From Hymenobacter terrestris (GTDB lineage Bacteria > Bacteroidota > Bacteroidia > Cytophagales > Hymenobacteraceae): a stretch of 64,000 nucleotides of DNA. The DNA lies in the NCBI RefSeq assembly GCF_013377905.1, contig NZ_JABKAV010000005.1, positions 62,001-126,000 of the forward strand. The letters run 5' to 3'. A program made the position numbers and the translations under genes. Under the pieces are notes generated by a model, which searched no databases, was not told where the DNA came from, and saw only the letters and a list, made by a program, of their open reading frames with translations. Below, one piece after another: positions 50,343 to 59,300 of this stretch; the first letter of the stretch is position 1, and every line of letters begins with the position of its first letter.

Positions 50343-51425
50343 ATGGTAACTCCTGCTTTTGTGCGCCGCTTCCGGTTCGTAGGTATCCTGACCGTAGCGG
50401 CCGTGTACGTTCTGATTCTGATAGGTGGCATTGTACGTAGCACTGGCTCAGGCATGGGCTGCCCCGACTGGCCTAAGTGCTTTGGTACCTGGGTGCCGCC
50501 TACGCACATCAGTCAGTTGCCGGCCGATTACAAGGATATCTACCTGGCCCAGCGGGTGGCTAAGAATGAGAAGCTGGCTGCCCGGCTCGAAAGCATGGGC
50601 TTTCACCAAGTAGCAGGTGATATTTTCGACCATCCTTCACAATACATCGAAACTGATTTTAACCCGGTTAAAACCTGGATTGAATATATCAACCGCTTGG
50701 TAGGGGCACTTATCGGAGTGTTTGTGTTTGCCACTGTGCTATTTGCGCTTCCCTATTGGCGGCGCGACCGGCCGGTGTTCTGGCTGGCATTGGGCTCGTT
50801 TCTGCTTACCGGCGTGCAGGGTTGGCTGGGGTCGTTGGTTGTCTCTACTAACCTGCTGCCCATTATGGTAACCATACATATGGGCCTAGCCCTTGTGATT
50901 GTAGGAATGCTGCTGTATGCTGTGATTCGTTCGCAGCGCCCGGGTAGTGGTATCGAAGAAGGTATACAGTCGTTGCCGGGCCTGAAAGCTGCGCTAGTGG
51001 TGGCCGTGCTATTCACCTTTGGCCAGATTGTACTGGGTACCCAAGTGCGTGAGGAAGTGGATCTGCTGGCTTCGGCCAGTCATTACCTCGGCCGCGCCGG
51101 CTGGATAGACCAGTTGGGGACCACCTTTAAGGTGCATCGTTCGTTCTCTATCCTCATTGTGCTGCTTAATGCCTACATGGTATATACTCTCTATAGGCTG
51201 CCTTCGCGGGGGCTGCACCGGCTGGCTGTGGCTATTGCTGTGCTGGTGGTAGGCGAAATTCTGGCAGGCATCACGCTGGCCTATTTGGCCTTTCCGGCTT
51301 TCGCGCAGCCCATTCACCTCACGCTGGCTACTGTACTCTTCGGAACCCAGTTTCAGGCACTGGTAGTCTACAACCGGGCCACGAAGATGCAGCCGCAGGT
51401 GGCTACTCCGGCCGTTGTTGCGTAG
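50343..51425 (+). CDS. ctaA: heme A synthase
   Basis: 360 residues, eight helices. COX15/CtaA family: GGIVRSTGSGMGCPDWPKCF near the start with its Cys pair, catalytic Glu in WIEYINRLVGALIG, heme-ligand His in MVTIHMGLALVIVG, LVRTKVHRSFSIL-type HRSF, and QPIHLTLATVLFG. It oxidises the methyl group of heme O to make heme A for the oxidase encoded upstream. The extracytoplasmic loop (about 50-105) is longer than in Bacillus, as is usual for this phylum. Confidence 0.95.
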   Translation: MVTPAFVRRFRFVGILTVAAVYVLILIGGIVRSTGSGMGCPDWPKCFGTWVPPTHISQLPADYKDIYLAQRVAKNEKLAARLESMGFHQVAGDIFDHPSQYIETDFNPVKTWIEYINRLVGALIGVFVFATVLFALPYWRRDRPVFWLALGSFLLTGVQGWLGSLVVSTNLLPIMVTIHMGLALVIVGMLLYAVIRSQRPGSGIEEGIQSLPGLKAALVVAVLFTFGQIVLGTQVREEVDLLASASHYLGRAGWIDQLGTTFKVHRSFSILIVLLNAYMVYTLYRLPSRGLHRLAVAIAVLVVGEILAGITLAYLAFPAFAQPIHLTLATVLFGTQFQALVVYNRATKMQPQVATPAVVA

Positions 51426-51482
51426 CTTTGCAGCCCCGTTAGGGGGTGGTTTTCCGCCATACATACCGTTTTTCTCCCGTTA

Positions 51483-52334
51483 ATGCGTAAGGCTAAGGCG
51501 TACTTCCAGTTGATTAAGTTCCGGCTGGCCCTCACGGTGGCTTTCTCCAGCGCCATTGGCTATTTGCTTGGGGCCAATGAACTGCATTGGGGACAGGCAC
51601 TGCTGGTAATGGTAGGCGGGCTCGCCGTTACGGGAGCGGCTAACACAATCAACCAGATTTTCGAAATTGAGCTCGACCGGCAGATGAAGCGCACTGCGCA
51701 ACGGCCGTTGCCACTGGGTATTCTTAGCCCGCTGGAGGCCTGGGGGTTCACGGTTATATTGGGCGGGGCTGGGCTCACGCTGTTGGCGCTCGTGTTCAAT
51801 CCGCTGTCGGCGGCACTGGCGTTGCTTTCCCTAATTCTGTACGGGTTCGTGTACACGCCGCTCAAAACAATCTCACCGATTTGCGTGGCTGTTGGGGCCA
51901 TTCCAGGTGGGTTGCCGCCGCTTATCGGTTGGGTGGCAGCTACCGGCTTTCTGGGCCTGCAGGGCTGGATTCTATTCGGCATCCAATTTATGTGGCAATT
52001 CCCGCACTTCTGGGCAATTGCTTGGGTGCTCGATGACGATTACAAGAAGGCCGGATTCAAGATGTTGCCCTCACCCGGCAAGAAGGATTTGCGCACGGCC
52101 TTCCAGATAATGACCTACACCATGGTGCTGATTCCGCTCAGCCTGCTGCCCTTCTACTTTGGAATGACCGGCACTGTGTACCCGATGGTGGCAGCCGTGT
52201 GCGGGGTGCTGTTCCTGATGCAGACATTTTACTTGATGCGGACTGTCAGCAAAAAAGCCGCTATGAGCATCATGTTCGGCTCCTTTCTGTACCTGCCCAT
52301 CGTGCAGATTGCGCTAGTGCTGGATAAAATGTAA
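51483..52334 (+). CDS. ctaB: protoheme IX farnesyltransferase (heme O synthase)
   Basis: 283 residues, UbiA-family membrane protein with about nine helices. Prenyl-diphosphate-binding motif NTINQIFEIELDRQMKRTAQ then RPLP; second acidic motif around DDDYKKAGFKMLPSPGKKD. PICVAVGAIPGGLPPLIGW is also typical. It makes heme O from protoheme, the substrate of ctaA immediately upstream (57 bp). Confidence 0.95.
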   Translation: MRKAKAYFQLIKFRLALTVAFSSAIGYLLGANELHWGQALLVMVGGLAVTGAANTINQIFEIELDRQMKRTAQRPLPLGILSPLEAWGFTVILGGAGLTLLALVFNPLSAALALLSLILYGFVYTPLKTISPICVAVGAIPGGLPPLIGWVAATGFLGLQGWILFGIQFMWQFPHFWAIAWVLDDDYKKAGFKMLPSPGKKDLRTAFQIMTYTMVLIPLSLLPFYFGMTGTVYPMVAAVCGVLFLMQTFYLMRTVSKKAAMSIMFGSFLYLPIVQIALVLDKM

Positions 52335-52344
52335 CTCTTTGTTT

Positions 52345-52480
52345 AGAAGTGAGATTTGCAACCTGAGAAGTGAGACAAAAGGCTGCATCTCAGTGTTAAA
52401 AACAAACAGATGCAGGGCTCGGATTCTTTCAATTCCATGTTCTGATGTCTGGCTCACTTCTCACCACTCAATCTCATTTC
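52345..52480. repeat. imperfect inverted repeat upstream of the first subunit III gene
   Basis: AGAAGTGAG units at the left (52345-52374) are mirrored by CTCACTTCTC...AATCTCA on the right (52452-52480), and CTGCATCT/AGATGCAG (52383-52390, 52408-52415) form an inner hairpin. Same style as the A+T-rich repeat at 37186-37285. Confidence 0.5.
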
Positions 52481-52487
52481 CATAAAT

Positions 52488-53075
52488 ATGCTTGCTAACG
52501 AAGCCCTGAATACCAAGGAGCCGGCTACTGGAATACATCCGACCCGGTTTCTGCTCATGCTGATGATGGTCAGCATCTTCATGATTTTTGCCGCCTATAC
52601 GAGTGCCTACATTGTGCGTCGTAACGAAGGCAACTGGCTGGAATTTAATTTGCCTCCGGGCTTCCTGTACACCACGGTAGTGCTGCTACTGAGCTCGGCT
52701 ACGGTGCAGTGGGCGTGGGTGGCCGCGCGCCGCGACGACCTCAAGCAAGTACGCCTAGCATTGTTGCTCACCTTCGGGTTGGGCATGGCGTTTCTGATAG
52801 GCCAATGGTTGCTCTGGGGCCAGCTAGTTGAGGGCCGCATCTTTTTTGCGGGTACCGATTCCAACCCTTCCGGTTCATTTCTGTATGTATTAACCGGAGT
52901 TCACGGTTTTCACCTCATTACGGGCCTTATCTTTCTGCTGGTTGTTGTGTGGAAAAGCTTTAAGTATCAGGTGCATTCCCGTGAAATGCTCTCCATTGGC
53001 AACGTTACCATCTACTGGCACTTCCTGGGTGTACTTTGGTTGTACCTGTATTTGTTCTTACTTTTGAACCACTAG
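52488..53075 (+). CDS. coxC: cytochrome c oxidase subunit III (short form)
   Basis: 195 residues, five helices (lacks the first two of classical subunit III). VLTGVHGFHLITGLIFLLVV and GNVTIYWHFLGVLWLYLYLF are the conserved ends of the family. A second subunit III gene follows after 25 bp; such tandem pairs are common in Bacteroidota oxidase clusters. One copy may give the canonical subunit and the other an extra membrane subunit. Confidence 0.92.
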   Translation: MLANEALNTKEPATGIHPTRFLLMLMMVSIFMIFAAYTSAYIVRRNEGNWLEFNLPPGFLYTTVVLLLSSATVQWAWVAARRDDLKQVRLALLLTFGLGMAFLIGQWLLWGQLVEGRIFFAGTDSNPSGSFLYVLTGVHGFHLITGLIFLLVVVWKSFKYQVHSREMLSIGNVTIYWHFLGVLWLYLYLFLLLNH

Positions 53076-53100
53076 ATTGTTGTAAACTCCCCCGCACGCT

Positions 53101-53874
53101 ATGTCCACCATTTCCCCGACGACGCAGGCAATTTCCGATTCTGCCCTGGATAAGCCGCGCACTGGCACCTGGGACGGCGGCAACGAGCCCTTCAATGCCA
53201 GCTACGGCAAGCTGATGATGTGGTTCTTCCTGCTGTCGGACGCCTTCACGTTCGCTGCCTTTCTGACTACTTACGGCCTCATCCGCCACCGGTACCTGCC
53301 TTACACTGGCTCGCCTGAGGCCTTTGAGTTCTCTACCGCTTACTGGCCCATTCCGGAGAAAGTATTCAACTCCTTTCCCGGTCTGCACGGTGTCGATCTG
53401 CCACTGGCCTTTGTGGCCCTGATGACGATGATTCTCATCTTCTCGTCGGTAACAATGGTACTGGCCGTAGAAGCTGGGCAGCGTTTCGACAAGAAAGATG
53501 TGCAGAAGTGGTTGCTCTGGACGATTCTGTTCGGAACAGTTTTCGTTAGCTGCCAGGCCTGGGAGTGGAGCCACTTTATTGGCGGCACCGATGAGGGCAC
53601 GCTGATGAACGATGGCACCCGGTTCTTTGGAGCCAATCTGGCTGTCAACCAGTACGGTCCGGTGCTGTTTGCCGACCTGTTCTTCTTCATTACCGGTTTC
53701 CACGGTACGCACGTATTCTCGGGCATCTGTCTGCTGATTTACTGTTTCATCGCCACTACCAACGGCACGTTCGAAAAGCGTGGCCACTACGAGATGGTGG
53801 AGAAAATTGGCCTCTATTGGCACTTCGTTGACTTAGTGTGGGTGTTCGTCTTCACCTTCTTCTACCTGGTTTAA
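53101..53874 (+). CDS. coxC: cytochrome c oxidase subunit III (long form)
   Basis: 257 residues, five to six helices. Start MSTISPTTQAISDSALDKPR, then WFFLLSDAFTFAAFLTTYGL; family signature CQAWEWSHFIGG and FFFITGFHGTHVFSGICLLI; ends LYWHFVDLVWVFVFTFFYLV, the typical subunit III terminus. Between short subunit III and subunit IV in one transcription unit. Confidence 0.95.
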   Translation: MSTISPTTQAISDSALDKPRTGTWDGGNEPFNASYGKLMMWFFLLSDAFTFAAFLTTYGLIRHRYLPYTGSPEAFEFSTAYWPIPEKVFNSFPGLHGVDLPLAFVALMTMILIFSSVTMVLAVEAGQRFDKKDVQKWLLWTILFGTVFVSCQAWEWSHFIGGTDEGTLMNDGTRFFGANLAVNQYGPVLFADLFFFITGFHGTHVFSGICLLIYCFIATTNGTFEKRGHYEMVEKIGLYWHFVDLVWVFVFTFFYLV

Positions 53875-53946
53875 TTTTCCTGGCTTCGAGGCCGGCTGGC
53901 ACCCAATGGGGCGCCCAGTCGGCTTTCGTGATTTACTTCTACGCTC

Positions 53947-54276
53947 ATGGCTAATCACACCACGCAAATGCCGGCCCATGCCGGCGAAATTCCGAAGCCC
54001 AATACGGCCTGGATCTGGAAAACTTTCTGGATTATCACCGCTATTACGGCACTGGAATTCCTGATTGCTTTCGTTATGCCTTCGAGCACGATGCGCAACT
54101 CGATTTTCATCATCCTGACCATTTTCAAGGCATTCTTCATCGTGGCCGAGTTCATGCACTTGAAGCATGAAACCAAAGGACTTATCTGGACAATCATGAT
54201 TCCGATGGGTCTGTTGATTTGGCTACTGGTGGCGCTCATTACCGAGGGTAACGCCATTCACGAAGCTATTTTCTAG
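53947..54276 (+). CDS. coxD: cytochrome c oxidase subunit IV
   Basis: 109 residues with three helices. FWIITAITALEFLIAFVMPS, FKAFFIVAEFMHLKHETKGL and MIPMGLLIWLLVALITEGNA match the bacterial (caa3/bo3) subunit IV family. Small accessory subunit of the oxidase. Next gene starts 3 bp later. Confidence 0.92.
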   Translation: MANHTTQMPAHAGEIPKPNTAWIWKTFWIITAITALEFLIAFVMPSSTMRNSIFIILTIFKAFFIVAEFMHLKHETKGLIWTIMIPMGLLIWLLVALITEGNAIHEAIF

Positions 54277-54279
54277 TTT

Positions 54280-54942
54280 ATGCGGCCCCAACAAGTATTA
54301 CTGTTGGGCCTGATGTTGCTGGTTCCGGTCTTAGCTTTTCTGTTTCTGAAAGGCTTCGGTACCAACCGTTACGCGCTGCCCTTTTATCTGCCCGAACGCG
54401 TTGACTCGACGCTAGTGGCCGGAAAATGGCAGCGCGATACTGTTTTCCACCAACTCGGGTCGTTCCAGTTGCGCGAGGGTGCCGGCGGACGCGAGGTAAC
54501 CGGTGCCGAGCTAAAGGCCCAGGGCCTGTATGTGCTGAGCGTATTACCGCCCGGCTGCCCACTCGAATGCCAGCGCCAGACCGCCCAGCTAGTGCGGCTG
54601 CAGGAGAAATACCGGCAGGAGCCCCGGGTGCGGCTGGCCTCGGTGCTTGCCAGTTCAGACTCGGTGGCCGTAGCTGCACGCTACGCCGAGCAGGCAGGAG
54701 CCATTGCCGGCAAATGGTTTTTCCTGACCGGAAACGAAAGCAAGGTGAACCGGTTATTAGAGCAGGAGTTCCGGCTTCTACCTTCCGCTACAACCACCAG
54801 TGCCAGCACTTATCCGCTTGTTGTGCTGCTTGTAGACCGCGACGGTTATGTGCGTGGCCGCTACAACGGCACCAGCGAGCGGGACATGAACCGGCTCATC
54901 ACTGAAATCAGCGTATTGCTCTACATCTATGACAACCCCTGA
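54280..54942 (+). CDS. SCO1/SenC-like copper chaperone, third copper ligand apparently missing
   Basis: 220 residues; one N-terminal anchor (VLLLGLMLLVPVLAFLFLKG), then a thioredoxin-like domain. The copper-binding Cys pair is in PPGCPLECQRQT (CxxxC). In Sco proteins a His lies just before the ..LVD.DG.. strand; here that region reads SASTYPLVVLLVDRDGYVRG, with Tyr or Thr in place. Function in CuA assembly is likely from context between subunit IV and a DUF420 gene, but copper binding may differ. Overlaps the next gene by 14 bp. Confidence 0.85.
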   Translation: MRPQQVLLLGLMLLVPVLAFLFLKGFGTNRYALPFYLPERVDSTLVAGKWQRDTVFHQLGSFQLREGAGGREVTGAELKAQGLYVLSVLPPGCPLECQRQTAQLVRLQEKYRQEPRVRLASVLASSDSVAVAARYAEQAGAIAGKWFFLTGNESKVNRLLEQEFRLLPSATTTSASTYPLVVLLVDRDGYVRGRYNGTSERDMNRLITEISVLLYIYDNP

Positions 54943-55489
54943 TCCACTTACCAACCCTGCTGTCGGTGCTGCCAAGTACAAAGTGCTGGCCGCGGTACTC
55001 GGGGCCGTTATTCCGGTAGCGGTAGCCGTGCTGTATTACTTTCCCGGCGTGTTTGTCATTCCGGGTCTCAACGTGAAGTCCCTGCCCGCCGTCAATGCCG
55101 GGCTCAATTCACTGACAGCAGTGTGTCTGATGCTGGGCTACTACTTCATCCGCAACAAGCAGGTGGCCCGGCACCGCGCCATGATGGGGCTGGCCTTTCT
55201 GCTTGGCTCGTTGTTTTTGGTGTCGTATGTGGCCTACCACTCGCAGGTGGCCAGCACTACATTTGGCGGCCAGGGGTTGATTCGGGGCATATATTACTTC
55301 ATTCTGCTGACCCATATCGTATTGGCGGCCGCTACTGTAGGGTTGGTACTGTTCACGCTCTACTTCGCCCTCACCGAGCAGTTTCAGAAGCACCGTCGTA
55401 TTGCCCGCTGGACGTATCCGGTATGGCTGTACGTATCGGTAACAGGTGTTATTGTGTATTTCATGATTTCGCCTTACTACACCTCTTAG
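54929..55489 (+). CDS. DUF420-family membrane protein
   Basis: 186 residues, about five helices. Signatures: LPAVNAGLNSLTAVCLMLGY, KQVARHRAMMGLAFLLGSLF, HIVLAAATVGLVLFTLYFAL and KHRRIARWTYPVWLYVSVTG. DUF420 proteins accompany oxidase genes in many bacteria and include B. subtilis YozB; a role in oxidase assembly is suspected but not proven. Conserved His residues in helices could bind copper or heme. Confidence 0.9.
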   Translation: MTTPDPLTNPAVGAAKYKVLAAVLGAVIPVAVAVLYYFPGVFVIPGLNVKSLPAVNAGLNSLTAVCLMLGYYFIRNKQVARHRAMMGLAFLLGSLFLVSYVAYHSQVASTTFGGQGLIRGIYYFILLTHIVLAAATVGLVLFTLYFALTEQFQKHRRIARWTYPVWLYVSVTGVIVYFMISPYYTS

Positions 55490-55559
55490 AAAGAGCTGTT
55501 GCCGAACCTTCGGGGCCGGTTTCAGGGTTATACAAGGACACGTTTATCATCTCAACGCC

Positions 55560-55838
55560 ATGAAGAAATCTGTTGTAATAGGGCTGCTGGCTCTGCTGGT
55601 AACGCTGCTGCTGAGTGTGCTGGTGCCAGCACCCGCCCAGGCCCAGTGCACACTGTGCAAAACCCAGTTGGTAGCGGGTGGCAAAGACAAGGACAGCTAC
55701 GATACTACGGGCCTCAACAAAGGCATAGTATACCTGATGGCCATTCCGTACCTGCTGATTGGCAGCGTGGGCTTTTTTTGGTACCGCCATACAAACCAGC
55801 AGAAAAAGAAGAAGAAAGCTGCCCAGGATGGCCTCTAA
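55560..55838 (+). CDS. small CxxC protein of Bacteroidota oxidase clusters
   Basis: 92 residues. Signal peptide MKKSVVIGLLALLVTLLLSV to AQAQ, then CTLCKTQLVAGG, GLNKGIVYLMAIPYLLIGSV as a membrane helix and a lysine-rich end. The layout 'QC..C...L...N.GI.YL...PY' recurs next to cytochrome oxidase genes in this phylum; no function is assigned. The CxxC placed just outside the membrane suits a redox or copper role in assembly. Overlaps the DUF983 gene by 11 bp. Confidence 0.8.
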   Translation: MKKSVVIGLLALLVTLLLSVLVPAPAQAQCTLCKTQLVAGGKDKDSYDTTGLNKGIVYLMAIPYLLIGSVGFFWYRHTNQQKKKKKAAQDGL

Positions 55839-56247
55839 GGCATATCCTGTTGCGGCCGGCTCGATGCTGGCGGGCGTAGTGCAGCAGCGCTGCCCACGTT
55901 GCCGCCGTGGCCCGCTGTTCACGCACTCGGCCCTCAACCTGGCTCATTTCACCGAAATGCCTGCCCAGTGCCCGGTGTGCAGCCAGGTTTACGAGCCTGA
56001 GCCGGGCTTTTACTGGGGCGCCATGTACATCAGCTTTGGCTTCTCGACGGGTATGATGCTCGTGATTGGCGCGCTGGTATACTACCTACTCGGCGACCCC
56101 GATACGTGGGTTTACATAACGGCCGTAGCAATAGTAGCCGTGCTGATGACTCCCTCTAATCTGCGCTACTCCCGCACGCTGATGCTTTATCTGTTTGGCG
56201 GTGTGGACTATAACCCGCAGTATGCTGAAGCCAGCCAGGCTCGCTGA
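55828..56247 (+). CDS. DUF983-family protein
   Basis: 139 residues from ATG at 55828-55830. Two Cys pairs, CPRC (QQRCPRCRRGPLF) and CPVC (AQCPVCSQVYEP), form a probable zinc ribbon, followed by FYWGAMYISFGFSTGMMLVI and two more helices. DUF983 is common next to oxidase genes in Bacteroidota and alphaproteobacteria; function unknown. Last gene of the unit, with a terminator 36 bp later. Confidence 0.88.
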   Translation: MASKAYPVAAGSMLAGVVQQRCPRCRRGPLFTHSALNLAHFTEMPAQCPVCSQVYEPEPGFYWGAMYISFGFSTGMMLVIGALVYYLLGDPDTWVYITAVAIVAVLMTPSNLRYSRTLMLYLFGGVDYNPQYAEASQAR

Positions 56248-56283
56248 TAGCATGGCCACTTCCGGTATAGCCATTAAATTATA

Positions 56284-56309
56284 CGCCGCCTTCGGGGGGC
56301 GTTTTTTTT
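56284..56309 (+). terminator. rho-independent terminator with TTCG loop
   Basis: CGCCGCC-TTCG-GGGGGCG hairpin (one G-G mismatch) followed by eight T. Closes the ctaA to DUF983 unit. Confidence 0.85.
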
Positions 56310-56357
56310 GGCCCCAAGGTTGTAGGTTTACAGCCCTGCCTTACTTGTGGTATCTGT

Positions 56358-59300
56358 TTGAAACTTCGTCGTAATCTTCCGCGCTGGCTGCTGCTGCTGG
56401 CAACGCTGTGCTTTGTGGGGGCGTACGCGAGCAACCGCTACGGCCAGGACCCCAAGCTGGTACTGCAGGCCTCGGCTACCCGGCTGCAGGAGGTACTGAT
56501 GGAAGCCGAGCTGACGGGCGAGCGGGAATCGACGGATGTGCTACAGCGCTTGGCTACCGGCAGGGTAGATTTCCGTAGCCTGACGAGCCACACGACCTAC
56601 CCGACGTTCGTGTTCCGCAACGAGCAGCTGCTGTACTGGTCCGACCACGCCGTGCGCCCCGATGTGGAGCAGGCCACCCAGCGCTACCACGAGCGGCTGC
56701 TGGAAACCCGCTTCGGCAAGTTTTTAGTGCTGCGCCACGCCGAGGGGCCGTACGTGCTGCTAACGTACATTCCGCTCGAAATCAGCTACGGTATCAGCAA
56801 CCGCTACCTGCGCGACGGCAACGGCCAGGGTGTTTTCCAGGGCCAGAACGTGCGGCTGCTGGTGGAGAAAACCGATACGGGCCGGCCCCGGGTAGTATCG
56901 AACGAGGGTAACTACCTGTTTTCGGTGGAAAGCCTGCAGGCCGATGCCATTACGGGTAAATACCTGCCGCTGGCGCTGTTGCTGCTGGGCGTGGGAGCCT
57001 ATGTGGCGGCCTGGGTGCTATGGGCGCGCCGCCGGTTTGCACAGGGTCAGGCACTGGCCGGGGTGCTGTTGGTGCTGCTACCGCTGTTGGCACTGCGCGC
57101 CGTGATGCTACAGCTAAGTCTGCCGTTTTCGTTGCTGGAGTTCCGGCTCTTCGACCCAAGGGTATATGCGGCGTCCTGGCTTTCTCCTTCGCTGGGCGAC
57201 CTGCTGCTCAACGCCGTGCTGCTGGCCGTGGGTGCTTGGTACGGGCTGCGGCTGTTTCGGCGCTACGGGCTGCCGCGCCGGGTAGAGCGGCTACGAAGCT
57301 GGCAGCTGCGCATGGCGTTGGGAACCGGCGTGGTGCTGGGCTTCTATGGGCTGCTGGAGTTGCTCTACGATTTCTACAGCAGCAGCTTCAGCAACTCGCA
57401 GCTGCTGCTCGATATCACCCAGGACATTCAGGTGAGCCCATTTAAGGTGTTGCTGGGCCTGGCCATTGTGCTGCACACCGGCAGCTATGTGGTGGGCTTT
57501 TATCTGTTGGCGCAGGTGTTTGTGCGGGTAGTGCGGCCCTCCACGCGCTATTTGGGGGCGGGACTGTTGCTGCTTTCGGCCGTAGTATTTCTGGCGGCTG
57601 GCCTGGGCCTGCAGTTGGTGCACAGTACGCTACTGGGGTTCACACTCGCCTTTTTTCTGGGGCTGCGGCTTACGGGGCTGGTACCGGCCGCCGCCGCTCT
57701 GCCGTACCAGCTATACCTGTTCGTGTTTGTGATGCTGGCCTTGAGCTCGGCGGTGGGAGCCTTGGCGCTCTACGAGCATTTCAACCGCCAGCTCACGCTC
57801 AACAAGCAAAACCTGGCCTCCAACCTGCTAACCGACAACGATTTGCAAGGCGAGTACCTGCTGGTGGAGCGCGGCGGTGAAATGGCCCGCGACCCAGTGC
57901 TGCGCACGATGCTGGCCAGCCCCTTTATCAACCTCGACCTGATCAAGCAAAAGGTAGTGAAGTACTACCTGCGCGACTATTTCGACAAATACGAGGTGCG
58001 GGTGCTGCTATTCCGGCCCGAGGGGCGGGGCGTGGCCATTGGGGGCAACCTCCAGACTACCCGCGAGTATCTGCTGCGCAACGCCAGCCCCACCGATTAC
58101 CCTAACATTTACCTGGTACGCGACGGCAACCGCGCTTTCGATTCGCGGCGCTATGTGGCCTTTATTGCCGTGCCCGCCCCCGACCCCGAGCAGGGCAACA
58201 GTACCATTGCGCTGGAACTGACGCTGAAAAAGCTAACTGCGAACAGCGTGGTGCCCGAACTGCTGGTCGACCAGAAGTTCTTTCAGCCCCAACTGGGAAC
58301 CGATTTGAGCTACGCGGGTTTCGAGAAAAACCAGTTGGTGTACAGCGAAGGCGACTTTGATTATGTCAACGAACTGCTGCCCCGCCTCTTTGCCGATCCG
58401 CGCCTGTACTCCACGGGGCTGGTAATAAACGGCTACCACCATCTGGCCGTACGCGGATCGGGTAAATCCGACCGGCTGGTGGTGGTGACAACGGCCACGT
58501 ACTCGTTCACTGGTTGGCTGGCCAATTTCTCGTTTCTGTTTCTGCTTTATAGCTTCTGCTGGCTTCTGCTGATGGGAGTTATACTGCTGGCGCGCGGCCG
58601 GTACCGCTCCATGCTGCGCACCAACTTCAGCACCAAAATTCAGGTGTTTCTGAACCTGGGGGTGCTGGTGCCGCTGGTAGTGGTGAGTGCCGCTATTGCC
58701 GGGCAGGTAACTAACTCATACAAGCGCGATCTGCTGCGCTCTTATCTGCGGCGAGGCCAGGCCGTGCAGGAAAACCTGCTGAAAAACCGGGCCTTGCTGG
58801 CCGAAGACGCCAACCGCGCCGACCTCGTGGAGCTGGCCGAAAACGTAGCGTCGCTCACCGAAACCGACCTCAACCTGTATGACGCCCGCGGCGAGCTGCT
58901 CGTGAGCAGCCAGCCGCTTATTTTCGAGGCCAGCCTGCTAAGCACGCTCATGAACCCGCGGGCTATTACAGAGCTCAGCGAGGATGGTCAGCCCCGCGCC
59001 CTGCTCACGGAGCAGGCCGGTACCCTGTCCTTCAATGCATTATACCTGCCGTTGCGCTCCAGCATGGAAAATGGGCGTTCCGGGCCGGTGCTCGGCTACG
59101 TGGGTATTCCGTTTTTTGATTCGGAGAAAGACCTCGACAATAAGCTCACCGAGCTGATAAGCACCGTGCTCAACATCTTCACGCTCATGTTTATCCTGTT
59201 TCTGGGGCTAGCCTTCCTGGCTTCGCGCCTGCTGACGGAGCCACTGAAGCTGCTCACCGAGAAGCTGCGCCAAACCACGCTTACGGGCCAGAACGAGATG

